A stretch of 64,000 nucleotides of DNA from positions 31,001 through 95,000 of the forward strand of contig JBAKBP010003128.1 of assembly GCA_037953745.1 (NCBI GenBank), read 5' to 3'. The notes under the pieces were generated by a model that saw nothing but the letters and a program-made list of their open reading frames with translations, searched no databases and was not told where the DNA came from. The position numbers were made by a program, and so were the translations under genes. The stretch comes from Lithodes maja. Its lineage: Eukaryota > Arthropoda > Malacostraca > Decapoda > Lithodidae. Below, in pieces: positions 43,898-54,439 of this stretch (position 1 is its first letter; each line of letters opens with the position of its first letter).

Positions 43898-44145
43898 AAG
43901 GGGGAGGGGTACTGGGGGAGGGGTAGTGGTGGGGGGTACTGGGGGAGGGGTAGTGGTGGGGGGTACTGGGGGAGGGGTAGTGGTGGGGGGTACTGGGGGA
44001 GGGGTAGTGGTGGGGGGTACTGGGGGAGGGGTAGTGGTGGGGGGTACTGGGGGAGGGGTAGTGGTGGGGGGTACTGGGGGAGGGGTACTGGGGGAGGGGT
44101 AGTGGTGGGGGGTACTGGGGGAGGGGTACTGGGGGAGGGGTAGTA
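43898..44145. repeat. G-rich 27-bp minisatellite
   Basis: The unit TACTGGGGGAGGGGTAGTGG plus TGGGGGG repeats about nine times on the plus strand. Every unit has three or more G runs of 4-6, so stable G-quadruplexes are likely. The proline-rich minus-strand frame is a by-product. Confidence 0.9.
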
Positions 44146-44315
44146 TAACTGTAGATTTACCGGCATCTGAAAAACAGTTACCCGCTACACAGGATCTTAC
44201 CGAATATTTCATCCCGTCATGCGAAGAGTAATTATGAGAAAAATTGCCGCTGTATACGCGCATTTAACCCATGAACTGCTAGAACCTATGTGAAATAAAA
44301 GTTCTAGTTGAGAGA

Positions 44316-44578
44316 GTACAAAGGAAATCAAGCAACAACAGATCTAGTGACTCTTCTAGGCTGCTTGACCTGCAAAACACTGAGGATAAAGTGTCCAAAC
44401 AGTGGTTTAGAGTGCGTAAGGGAACTACTGCCCTGGAACTAATGTCTGTGGCAGGATTAGGAAGTTAGTAGGGGACAGATGGGTTAGTAACTGAGGGGGG
44501 GATAAAATAAAGTTATACATTTACAAACTCATCAGTCACAGGTTTGATGAGAGATATTTGTCTAGGCGAAGTTTAAAT
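44316..44578 (-). mobile_element. CR1-like LINE 3' fragment, antisense
   Basis: It is the inverse complement of the last 263 bp of the CR1-like copies, from the end of ORF2 (TTTGTAAATG...) to GATTTCCTTTGTACTC. A G run of more than 20 bases follows near 44604-44627. Confidence 0.9.
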
Positions 44579-44777
44579 GAATAAACTGTGCTGCAGGGAG
44601 GTGGGTGGGGGGGGGGGGGGGGGGGGGAGGAGTGGAGGATGTTATGGAGAGATGCCACTACTTTCTGTGACACACAATTTTGATACATTTCCCAGCACTG
44701 ACACAGTATTTGATGGGTTGTTCTTACATATGTTTAACCCTTCCAGCCCGGCTGGGGTTGTTCTTACATATGTTTAA

Positions 44778-45258
44778 CCCTTCCAGCCCGGCTGTCCTTT
44801 TCTAAGGACACCGCGGCAGATGGGCAGGACCCCGCGTGTCCTTAGAAAAGGAAGTAAGCTTGAAAGCCTATTCAGCTTGGTCTGAACGCCGTGCGTCCGA
44901 CGCTTGTAAACAACGCCGTTCATTGCATCACCCCTCCTCCGAAAACAAGGAGACGTCGGATCAATGTTGTTGTTGTATGGTATGACGTAATTAGTGTCTG
45001 AAAAGCTCCGATATTGTCAACATCGCGGTAAGATTTGCTCCACGGAAATAGTCATCACAACTGAACCAGTTGACTTACAGAGCTCTATTCAACGCAGGTC
45101 TACAGATTGGAAACAGCACTACGTTTAGGAATGCGTGGACAATTTCTAGCAGTTAATTAAAATATCAAAGATACGGTAGCCTAGGCCTAGACGTTTTTCG
45201 GCCAAATCGCCCGGGTACCTGACACTGTCCTTAGGAGGGGCCCCCCGGGTCAGAAGGG
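44778..45258. mobile_element. TTAA-flanked element, family P3 (481 bp)
   Basis: TTAA at 44774-44777 and 45259-45262, ends CCCTTCCAGCCCGGCTG and GGGTCAGAAGGG. A 40-bp tandem duplication places an extra TTAA and left end at 44734-44773. It is the inverse of the element at 61667-62145 (shared CCTAGACGTTTTTCGGCCAAAT). Confidence 0.75.
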
Positions 45259-45259
45259 T

Positions 45260-46041
45260 TAAATTAAAATGTAAAACTTGCAAACTAAACAAACCAAAAT
45301 TGGGACAAGGACAATATAAAGTCGAATTAAATTATCAAAATCGCTATGTGGAAACAACGCTTCCTAAAATGAAAATTATTAAATAAAAGAACACAATCCA
45401 CCACATAGGGTGTACATTACTACATGAGCAAGTTAATCTGTTTCCCAAGCAAACTAATCGCACACGTAACAACGCACTATCGTCACGTTAAAGGAAGTAG
45501 TCAAGTTTGGGAAGTCCGGGACGTTCTGGCAAATTTTACTAAACTCTGCATGAATAAAGAAACTACATGTTAAATGTCAAAATATTATTTAAAATCAAAT
45601 TTGCAACATGACAAGACATTAACAATAGTACAAAATACAAATATTGATAAGATATCTATACTATTACAAAATAATATATAAAATACAGTACAGCACTCAC
45701 TAACGATAGTGCTATCGGGTAGGTACCTGTAAGCATAGCATGCCTCAAGTGACCCCTATCAATAACTACCCTACAAATAACCTACATTTATAGCACAAAT
45801 AAACTAAGGCAATCGCAAAAGTAAGCAATTAATACTATCGACAATGAATACATATAATATAAAGACAAATAATTGCAAAATATGAAGTAACAACAGATTT
45901 AAACAAAGAGTACTCTTTTAACAAGAACAATACATTTAAAAAATCATCAATATTAATAATAGAAAAAGAAAAAGATAAACAATAAATACAGACAAAAAAC
46001 AATAAATAGGCAAAAAGTAAGCAGAGGTTATACAAGAAACT
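45260..46041. other. AT-rich, probably 3' region of the Penelope-like element
   Basis: The sequence lies directly after the stop of the minus-strand RT frame and is strongly AT-rich. No supported gene or repeat. Confidence 0.4.
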
Positions 46042-46932
46042 TCAAGTTAAAAATGCTTGATTACAATTATTGATGTCAAATTTTAGAATACAGTCACAAT
46101 AATTGACCATAAAAAGATTAAATTTATGGAACAATTGACTTGCCTCAAAACCTCTGTCCACTAAGAGTCTGTATAGTAACCTAGCTCTAGCCCAAAAGTC
46201 ATCTACTTTAGTGCAAATTTTACAAAATCTTATTAATTGGGAATAAAAACAATTATAAGTTATTTTACTATCGATATTACTACTAGGGAAAGGAAAGTTT
46301 ATTACGTTAAAATTAAAATCATCAACTTTGTGATATACTTTAAGTATGCACTGTTCATTAACAATCTCTATATTTATATCAAGAACATTTTCAACTTTAT
46401 AATTTACGTTACATTGTGTGAGGGGAATAGAATTAGGGTAAATAAGTTTAGCAACTTGATTAAAATTTAACAAATTGCAAACGAGAATATCATCAATATA
46501 TCTACTATTATTACTTAACAATTTAGCAAGTGCTAATTTTTCTGGGATTTTATTTTTCTTGCTACTGTCAACTAAGTCTTTTATATATTTAAATTCTAAA
46601 GCAAGCAAGAATAAGTCTGCAATTAAAGGGCTAGCATTTCCACCCATAGGAATTCCTAATATTTGTTTGAAATTGTAAGGCCCGAATCTAACATTAGTAT
46701 TGAAAAGGAGGAATTTAAGGGCATCTTTAAGTTTATTTCTATCAAAATATACAGAACTAGTGGGAGTAGAGCTAAGTGATGCATTATTAAAATATGTATA
46801 AACATTTATGAAATAATTACCATTCCTAACGAACCTGTCAAAGTGCAAATCTATAATAAAGCAAAGCTCTGAATATACTAAATCTAAAGGCAAATACCGT
46901 GCTTCCGGAAGGACCGTTGCAGGCTCTGGGTT
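46042..46932 (-). pseudogene. Penelope-like reverse transcriptase, 5'-truncated
   Basis: An open frame of about 297 codons on the minus strand is preceded by an in-frame stop near 46935 and has no ATG start. It contains an RT finger/palm block (GIPMGGNASPLIADLFLLAL) and the catalytic SRYIDDILV, then a C-terminal region with a conserved-looking FWARARLLYRLLVDRGF segment. The GIPMG...PLIADLF and RYIDD combination fits Penelope-like RTs better than LINE or LTR RTs. No GIY-YIG endonuclease is present: a C-terminal one would lie before 46042 and the frame simply stops; an N-terminal one would have been lost by truncation. Most likely a dead fragment. Confidence 0.6.
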
Positions 46933-46974
46933 AACCTACCTGGTAAATTATGAGGCTTTGAAATATAGTTCCAC

Positions 46975-48255
46975 GTCATCTCAACCAGTGCCAAATTAAC
47001 CCAGACCAACCAAACCAGTGCCATAATAGTACTAACCTAACCTAACCTGGGGACATCTCAACCAGTAGCTCTCAACCAGTACCAAAGTAACCCAGACCAA
47101 CCAAACCAGTGCCAAAATATAGTACTAACCTAACCTGACCTGGGGACATCTCAACCAGTAGACCAGTAGCTCTCAACCAGTGCCAAATTAACCCAGACCA
47201 ACCAAACCAGTGCCAAAATATAGTACTGTACTAACCTAACCTAACCTGGGGACATCTCAATCAGTAGACCATTTCAACCAGTTGCTCTCAACCAGTGCCA
47301 AATTAACCCAGACCAACCAAACCAGTGCCAAAATATAGTACTGTACTAACCTAACCTAACCGTATTGGTTGATTTGGTACTGGTTGAGAGCTACTGGTTG
47401 AAATGGTCGGCTCTACTGGTTGAGTTGACCGGTCACCTATAAATACATCAAGCCAATTTCATTATACTTTCTGTCCATCAAAACTCTACTTATTATTACA
47501 TTTCTGTTCTATATCGCTGTTTACTGCTCCAACTTCCTGACCGGTCAACTCAACCAGTAGACCATTTCAACCAGTGCCAAATCAACCAATACAGTTAGGT
47601 TAGGTTAGGTTAGTACTATATTTTGGCACTGGTTTGGTTGGTCTGGGTTACTTTGGCACTGGTTGAGAGCTACTGGTTGAAGTGGTCTACTGGTTGAGAT
47701 GTCCCCAGGTTAGGTTAGGTTAGGTTAGTACTATATTTTGGCACTGGTTTGGTTGGTCTGGGTTAATTTGGCACTGGTTGAAGTGGTCTACTGGTTGAGA
47801 TGTCCCCAGGTTAGGTTAGGTTAGGTTAGTACTATATTTTGGAACTGGTTTGGTTGGTCTGGGTTAATTTGGCACTGGTTGAGAGCTACTGGTTGAAATG
47901 GTCTACTGGTTGAGATGTCCCCAGGTTAGGTTAGGTTAGTACTATATTTTGGCAGTGGTTTGGTTGGTCTGGGTTACTTTGGCACTGGTTGAAATGGTCT
48001 ACTGGTTGAGATGACCCCAGGTTAGGTTAGGTTAGGTTAGTACTATATTTTGGCACTGGTTTGGTTGGTCTGGGTTACTTTGGCACTGGTTGAGAGCTAC
48101 TGGTTGAAATGGTCTACTGGTTGAGATGTCCCCAGGTTAGGTTAGGTTAGGTTAGTACTATATTTTGGCACTGGTTTGGTTGGTCTGGGTTACTTTGGCA
48201 CTGGTTGAGAGCTACTGGTTGAAATGGTCTACTGGTTGAGTTGACCGGTCACCAA
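46975..48255. repeat. Inverted minisatellite with TTAGG motifs
   Basis: The left part (46975-47360) repeats units such as AACCAGTGCCAAATTAACCC...CTAACCTAACC...GGGGACATCTC. From 47540 to 48255 the same units appear inverted about seven times with GGTTAGGTTAGG runs. The spacer 47425-47540 is flanked by GACCGGTCAACTCAACCAGT and its mirror, and the outer right end repeats GAGTTGACCGGTCACC. Long hairpins are possible. Confidence 0.85.
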
Positions 48256-48293
48256 AACAATTAGCAATAACATTTCAATGAAAAGTAGGGTAA

Positions 48294-48502
48294 AGCCGCT
48301 GTCACACTAGCGCTTTTTCCGTCAATTTTCCATGAGCAAGTTTGTTCTGGTGATATGTAGGGATATTGTTGCACTGGAATCGTAAACTGGATCGAAGGTA
48401 TATTATGTTTGGTGGTTTAATTCTTACGGAATTTGTATTTTGAAGCTGCCAGACAACAATTGCCCGTAAAAATTGACGGCAAAATCGCTCGTGACAGCGG
48501 CT
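48294..48502. mobile_element. MITE, family C1 (209 bp)
   Basis: Ends AGCCGCTGTCACACTAGCG and CGCTCGTGACAGCGGCT are inverted repeats, with AATTTTCCATGAGC inside as in 19419-20102. Flanks read TAA on the left and TTA on the right, so the target is TA or TWA. No coding content. Confidence 0.75.
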
Positions 48503-48639
48503 TTAGTACAACTTAATAAGAATTAGCAATCACAAATAAAACAAAAAACAAATATTAGCACACAATAAAAACAGATATACCTGTAGGCTACCTGTAGATG
48601 AATTGACCCCTTGCGAGTTTCAGGTTATAAGGAAGTTGG

Positions 48640-49345
48640 AGCCGTAAACATGGCTAGTAAACAGAAATGCAATAGTTGTTGTTGTTGTTCCTCAGGCTGT
48701 CTGGCCGAGCAGCCCCAAGGTCCCGAGCAAGGCCAAGGCCATAACCGAGCGCCCCCACAGAACCCTCCCAGCTTACCACTAATAATGCCCAGGTGACCGA
48801 AGCCACTCAAAGGCAGGGAGCTGAGGAGGGTGCGGAAACGCCCGGGAAACAAAAGCCCCACCCAAGGCCCTGTGCCCCTCAGCAATTATAAAGGGAAAGT
48901 TGAGGGGCAAAGGAAAAATGTGACGCTTTGGCTCCCAATCTGCCAGGGTTGGCAGTAGGGAGGTCAATCCACGGAAAAGACGCCGTCACTTGAGATCTAG
49001 AAAATATATAAGTAAAAGGAACAGTCAGAGTAAGCTATGGGTATGGCAGAGATGGCTGGGTTCTCACTCTGATAGACCAGACCATCACCATAATAGTAAA
49101 AGGAACAGAGTAAGCTATGGGTATGGCAGAGATCGCTCAGTTCTCACTCTGATAGACCAGCCCATCACCATAATAGTAAAAGGAACAGTCAGAGTAAGCT
49201 ATGGGTATGGCAGAGATCGCTCAGTTCTCACTCTGATAGACCAGCCCATCACCATAATAGTAAAAGGAACAGTCAGAGTAAGCTATGGGTATGGCAGAGA
49301 TCGCTCAGTTCTCACTCTGATAGACCAGCCCATCACCATGAAATG
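48640..49345. repeat. R1 repeat copy ending in an 84-bp tandem array
   Basis: 48690-49010 matches 13525-13770 and 15700-15960. From 49019 the unit GGAACAGTCAGAGTAAGCTA is repeated four times with an 84-bp period (one unit is 5 bp shorter). A single unit of the array is seen at 13770-13850. Open frames across it recur by repetition only. Confidence 0.8.
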
Positions 49346-49381
49346 CAATAGTAATGTAGGTTTCTGATGGATAAAAAGCAT

Positions 49382-49566
49382 TGTGTTTTATGTACTAGAA
49401 CTGTACTTTAGCTGGTAATTCTACTAATTAGCAATGTCTACAGCTCCAACTTCCTTATAGAACTAAACTCACAAGTGGTCAATTGCAAAGATCCTTCGAG
49501 GTATCATGGAGTTGGGTTTTATGTATTAGAACCGTACTTTAGCTGGTAATTCTACTAATTAGCAAT
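49382..49566. repeat. Duplicated segment into which LINE H inserted
   Basis: GTTTTATGTACTAGAACTGT...ATTAGCAATGT followed by CTACAGCTCCAACTTCC occurs at 49382-49510 and begins again at 49515. The second unit is cut after AGCAATGT and continues at 53149 with CTACAGCTCC, which locates the LINE insertion site. Confidence 0.75.
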
Positions 49567-52500
49567 GTACTTGCTCCAAGTTGCCTAATGGTGGCACACT
49601 GGCAGTGGGTGTCGCTCCCTCTGGACCCGGCCCTGGCGCTCTGGGCCCAACCTGGACGAAATGGATCCAGAGGGTACAGTACGTAGTGTTTCCCCGGACT
49701 GGCACTTTCCGCCCAATAGTATAGGGGCCCGAACCTGGTGGTAGCGCTCCAGGAGGCTGCCCTGTCATTTGGTGAAAAATATCAGGCCAGTCGTAGTGCC
49801 GTGTACGCGCACGGGGTGTGTCCCTGCGGCTGGTTCTGGTGGGGCGTACCGAGGCCACTGGATCCTACCCCTTGTAATCACTTGGGGGATGGTGCTGGGA
49901 ATGGTCCCGGGGTAGACTGGAGCCGGAGTTCTGGGGGGGGGGGGGGGGGGTGATGCCCATCTGCCAGCCAAACCTACCTAACTATGACTAAAATCAAAGA
50001 AAATTAACGTAAGTCCGATGAAACAAAACCGCACAGGACAATGACAAATGCCCCCCACAAACTCAGACTTGCTAGTGTGAATGTTGGTAGTTTGAATCTG
50101 CGTGCAAATGAAGTGGCTGAGATGTGTGAGAGGAGGCGAGTGGACGTCTGCTGTACCCAGGAAACACTCTGGAAGAGGCATGGGGTACAGTGGATTGTCG
50201 GAAGGAGGAAAAGATATAGGATATACTGGATGGGTGTGGAGACTGATAAAGCGAAAGGAGGAGTGGGTGTTCTGGTGGCTGAAGAGCTGGCGGAAAGTGT
50301 GCTTCAGATTACGAGAGTTAGTGAAAGGCTGATTGTTTTGAAGTTGAAAGTTGGTGAAAGAATTCTGAATGTGATATCTGCATATGCCCCACAGGCTGGT
50401 TTACAGAAAGAGATAAAAGAGGACTTCTGGAATGACACCGTCAGTGTCATTTCAGGCCTCTCGGAGAACGAAATAACTATCGTGGGGGGGGACCTCAATG
50501 GTCACGTGGGAGCATCTGCAGATGGATACGAGGGGGTACATGGAGGAATTGGTTATGGAAGGAGAAATCTAGAAGGCGAATATATATTGGAGTCCTGCGT
50601 TGCACTCAACATGGTTGTGTGTAACACAAAGTTCAAGAAAAGACAGAGCCACCTGATCACATATAACTCTGGTGTCTCCAGTAGCCAGATAGATTACTTC
50701 TTGGTTAACAGGAAAGACTGGAAACTAGTTCGAGATGTAAAGGTCATCCCGAGCGAAGAATGTATCCCCCAGCATAATCTACTTGTGTGCGACATGAGCT
50801 TATACAGAGATCCTAAGCGCAAGAAGGTTTACATACCCAAAAGGAAAGTGTGGCTGCTGAAGGACAAGGAAGTTAGGGATAGGTTTCATAATGAACTGGA
50901 GGAAATGAATAGAAATAAGGAAGCTAGGCCTAACGATGTAAATAGCCAATGGAACTTTCTTAAGCATAGCCTTATCGCTGCCACTGACAAAGTCTGCGGG
51001 AAAACAAAGGGTCACCCCAGGAATAAGACCTCTTGGTGGTGGAACGATGAGGTAGAACATGCTGTGAAAGAGAAAAGGAGATGCTTCAAAGCATGGAAGA
51101 AAGGAGGCAGCAGGGAGGAATACCAGGCAGCTAAACGAACTGCCAAAAGAGTTATTTACAATGCTAAAAATCGCATTAAGGACCTGGTCCTCGAACAAGT
51201 GTGTAACACTGACAATCCCAATGGGATCTTCAACCTAGCTAGGCGAGTTAAAAATGACAGTAGGGATATTATAGGTGAACAGTGTGTTAGAGATGATAAT
51301 GGGAAGATTGTGTATGCAGAAAATGAAATCAGAGAAGCATGGAAGGTACACTATGAACGATTGCTAAATGTAGAGTTTGAATGGGATAAGGAACAGCTTA
51401 GTATCGAAAAACCAATATCTGGGCCCCCTCCTTTGATAGCACCAGCTGTAGTGAGCGACACAATCAATAAAATGAAGGACGGTAAAGCTCCAGGTTGCTC
51501 CGACATTGTCGCTGAGATGATAAAAGCCTCAGGGGAGATTGGTGTAAACTTCGTCACTGAGTTGATAAACACCATTATTAAAGATGAGAAAATCCCAGAG
51601 GATTGGCTCAAAAGTGTAATAGTAAATATATACAAAGGAAAAGGGGATGCGCTAGATAGAGGAAATTATAGGGGCCTGAAAATGCTTGACCAAATCATGA
51701 AGGTCTGTGAGAGAGTCCTTGAGGGTTTGATCAGGCAAAGCATCTCTATTGATGATATGCAGTTTGGTTTTATGCCAGGACGTGGTACAACCGATGCTAT
51801 CTTCATAGTCAGGCAGATACAGGAAAGATACTTACTAAAAGGCAGGGATCTTTACTTTGTGTTTGTGGACCTGGAAAAGGCCTTTGATAGGGTACCTAGA
51901 GATGTTGTACAGTGGGCTATGAGGAAACTTGGTGTGGAAGAGTGGCTGGTGCGTGTGATAATGAAGATGTATGAGGATTCGCGAAGTTCGGTGAGGGTGA
52001 AGGGTGTACTGAGTGATGAGTTCGCAGTCCGTGTTGGAGTCCATCAGGGTTCAGTGTTAAGCCCTCTCCTCTTTATTATGGTCTTGGAGGCGCTGTCTAG
52101 AGTTTTTAGAGGCGGACTCCCGTTGGAACTGTTTTATGCAGACGATTTAGTCCTAATAGCTGACAGTATGCAGGATGCTGAGGCCAAATTCAGAGAGTGG
52201 AGAGAGGGCATGGCGAGCAAGGGTTTAAGAGTTAATATTAACAAAACCAAGGTTATGCATTGTAGTTTGAGACAAGGCAATGTGGAAAAGAGCGGTGCAT
52301 ACCCATGTGCAGTGTGTGGAAAGGGAGTGGGCGTTAACTCAATTCATTGTAGCATCTGTCGATGTTGGGTACACCATGGGAGTAAGCGCTGTAGTAGAAT
52401 AAAGGGGCCCCTGCCGAAGGATAAGTCAGAAATAGAGAAATTTGAGTGCGTAGTGTGCAAAGGCGAGCTTGTGTTAAGTGATAATCCTGTGGCTGTGAAT

Positions 52501-53148
52501 TTTGGAAATGAGTCTTTGGAGCTGGTGAACAAGTTTTGTTACCTAGGAGATACCATCTCTGCCGGTGGTGGGGCCGAGGCTGCCACTGTTGCTAGAATTA
52601 GGTGTGGCTGGGGGAAGTTCAGAGAATTGATGCCAATCCTGACCATGAAAAGAATGCCTCTTCCCCTGAAGGGAAAGGTGTATGCCTCATGTGTTAGAAG
52701 TGCAATGACGTATGCCTCAGAAACATGGGCCGTTAAAGTAGAGGATGTCAACAGAATGGAGCGTAATGAGATGAGAATGGTGAGATGGATGTGTGGGGCC
52801 AGGCTACAGGATAGAATAACAAATGTTGAGCTGAGGAGACGTTTAGGTATAAAGAGTATTAGCGAGGTGATGCGTACAAGTAGACTGGGATGGTATGGAC
52901 ATGTGGAGAGAATGGATGAACAAAATTGGGTGAAAAAATGCAGGTCTGTGATTATGGAGGGAGCTGCACCAAGGGGTGGACCGAGGAAGACCTGGGATCG
53001 GACTATACGCGCCGATCTCAAATCCAAGAACTTGACAAGTGTAGCAGCCCTTAACAGGGTTGCCTGGAACGCCACCATTAGGACAAGAGACTGAAACTGC
53101 ACTTATGTGTGGAACGCTCAGTCTTAAAATTTTATGGATGTATGTATG
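49567..53148 (+). mobile_element. RTE-like LINE H, apparently full length
   Basis: About 3.58 kb lie between the two halves of a duplicated host segment, with a short ATGT overlap as target duplication or tail. The 5' untranslated region is about 470 bp and includes an 18-G run near 49930. The 3' untranslated region is short and ends GGATGTATGTATGT. Confidence 0.85.
50041..53094 (+). CDS. LINE H ORF: endonuclease-RT with inserted zinc finger (1017 aa)
   Basis: An ATG-initiated frame with no stop or frameshift. It begins with an AP-type endonuclease: LASVNVGSLN near residue 10, TQETLW near 40, GGDLNGHVG near 150, SQIDYFLVN near 215; the usual final SDH is QHN near 244. Reverse transcriptase follows with GKAPGCSDIV, NYRGLKMLDQI, MQFGFMPGRGTTDAIF, VFVDLEKAFDRVPR, GVHQGSVLSPLLF and the catalytic FYADDLVL near 698. 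Near residues 755-806 lies a cysteine/histidine cluster (PCAVCGKGVG, HCSICRCWVHHGSKRC, CVVCKG) resembling a PHD or treble-clef zinc finger, before the C-terminal block with YGHVERMDEQNW. The clade is probably RTE-type. All catalytic residues looked for are present, so this copy may be active. Confidence 0.92.
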   Translation: MTNAPHKLRLASVNVGSLNLRANEVAEMCERRRVDVCCTQETLWKRHGVQWIVGRRKRYRIYWMGVETDKAKGGVGVLVAEELAESVLQITRVSERLIVLKLKVGERILNVISAYAPQAGLQKEIKEDFWNDTVSVISGLSENEITIVGGDLNGHVGASADGYEGVHGGIGYGRRNLEGEYILESCVALNMVVCNTKFKKRQSHLITYNSGVSSSQIDYFLVNRKDWKLVRDVKVIPSEECIPQHNLLVCDMSLYRDPKRKKVYIPKRKVWLLKDKEVRDRFHNELEEMNRNKEARPNDVNSQWNFLKHSLIAATDKVCGKTKGHPRNKTSWWWNDEVEHAVKEKRRCFKAWKKGGSREEYQAAKRTAKRVIYNAKNRIKDLVLEQVCNTDNPNGIFNLARRVKNDSRDIIGEQCVRDDNGKIVYAENEIREAWKVHYERLLNVEFEWDKEQLSIEKPISGPPPLIAPAVVSDTINKMKDGKAPGCSDIVAEMIKASGEIGVNFVTELINTIIKDEKIPEDWLKSVIVNIYKGKGDALDRGNYRGLKMLDQIMKVCERVLEGLIRQSISIDDMQFGFMPGRGTTDAIFIVRQIQERYLLKGRDLYFVFVDLEKAFDRVPRDVVQWAMRKLGVEEWLVRVIMKMYEDSRSSVRVKGVLSDEFAVRVGVHQGSVLSPLLFIMVLEALSRVFRGGLPLELFYADDLVLIADSMQDAEAKFREWREGMASKGLRVNINKTKVMHCSLRQGNVEKSGAYPCAVCGKGVGVNSIHCSICRCWVHHGSKRCSRIKGPLPKDKSEIEKFECVVCKGELVLSDNPVAVNFGNESLELVNKFCYLGDTISAGGGAEAATVARIRCGWGKFRELMPILTMKRMPLPLKGKVYASCVRSAMTYASETWAVKVEDVNRMERNEMRMVRWMCGARLQDRITNVELRRRLGIKSISEVMRTSRLGWYGHVERMDEQNWVKKCRSVIMEGAAPRGGPRKTWDRTIRADLKSKNLTSVAALNRVAWNATIRTRD

Positions 53149-53219
53149 TCTACAGCTCCAACTTCCTTATAGAACTAAACTCACAAGTGGTCGATTACAA
53201 AGATCCTTCGAGGTATCAT

Positions 53220-53352
53220 AACGTTCTGGCTAAATTAAGACCTAGATGTGTGGCAGTTTGTGCTTTGTTGTGTTGTCCCTGTTCGGCTCTGTCTCGAGTC
53301 GGCCACCCCCGGCTAAAAATAGAGGTATGTGCCTGAGTAGATAGATATAAAT
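53220..53352 (+). mobile_element. RTE-like LINE C-family 3' end
   Basis: TCTCGAGTCGGCCACCCCC followed by GTGCCTGAGTAGATAGATA matches the 3' end of LINE C (38490-38617). It is heavily 5'-truncated and directly precedes the TTAA element. Confidence 0.65.
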
Positions 53353-53356
53353 TAAC

Positions 53357-54317
53357 CCTCTCCGACATATGATGCGATTTTGAGCCTATTAGGGATATTT
53401 TAAAGCCTTTGTTACCATCAGGGGTATTTATAAACCTTTAGTTTAGTTACTTCAACCTCTGCAGTTGTCTTTGAGTTAGCTGTGTTGAGCCTATTGGGGA
53501 TACTTTAAAGCCTTTGTTACCATCAGGGGTATTTATAAACCTTTAGTTTAGTTACTTCAACCTCTGCAGTTGTCTTTGAGTTAGCTGTGTTGAGCCTATT
53601 GGGGATACTTTAAAGCCTTTGTTACCATCAGGGGTATTTATAAACCTTTAGTTTAGTTACTTCAACCTCTGCAGTTGTCTATGAGTTAGCTGTGTTGAGC
53701 CTATTGGGGATACTTTAAAGCCTTTGTTACCATCACAGGTATTTATAAACCTTTAGTTTAGTTACTTCAACCTCTGCAGTTGTCTTTGAGTTAGCTGTGT
53801 TGAGCCTATTGGGGATACTTTAAAGCCTGTGTTACCATCAGGGGTATTTATAAACCTTTAGTTTAGTTACTTCAACCTCTGCAGTTGTCTTTGAGTTAGC
53901 TGTGTTGAGCCTATTGGGGATACTTTAAAGCCTTTGTTACCATCAGGGGTATTTATAAACCTTTAGTTTAGTTACTTCAACCTCTGCAGTTGTCTTTGAG
54001 TTAGCCGTGTTGAGCCTATTAGGGATACCTTAAAGCCTTTGTTACCATCAGGGGTATTTATAAACCTTTAGTTTAGTTACTTCAACCTCTGCAGTTGTCT
54101 TTGAGTTAGCTGTGTTGAGCCTATTGGGGATACTTTAAAGCCTTTGTTACCATCAGGGGTATTTACAAACCTTTAGTTTAGTTACTTCAACCTCTGCAGT
54201 TGTCTTTGAGTTAGCTGTGGGCAGAAAACTAATTGTGGAAAGGTAATTATAAGAGTGAGAGAAGTCTATTTCTTATTGCTAATCTGGCAACCTCTGCGTC
54301 ATAAATGCGTGAAAGGG
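53357..54317. mobile_element. TTAA-flanked element with eight 105-bp repeats, second copy (961 bp)
   Basis: TTAA at 53353-53356 and 54318-54321. Unit starts are at 53383, 53487, 53592, 53697, 53802, 53907, 54012 and 54117, matching the first copy in number and in the shorter first unit. Scattered single-base differences separate the two. Same orientation as the first copy. Confidence 0.85.
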
Positions 54318-54439
54318 TTAATTTTGACTAATCTCTTAAATTTATAAATCTAAGCTTAATTTGATCGAAAGTAATTTTCTTGGTACAAATCGTAGCAGTG
54401 GCTAATCCCATTTATATATAAAGATTATCACAGAGGTTA

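Noticed and set aside
43786..44263. Proline/threonine-rich minus-strand frames
   Set aside because: They are translations of the 27-bp G-rich minisatellite with no unique sequence.
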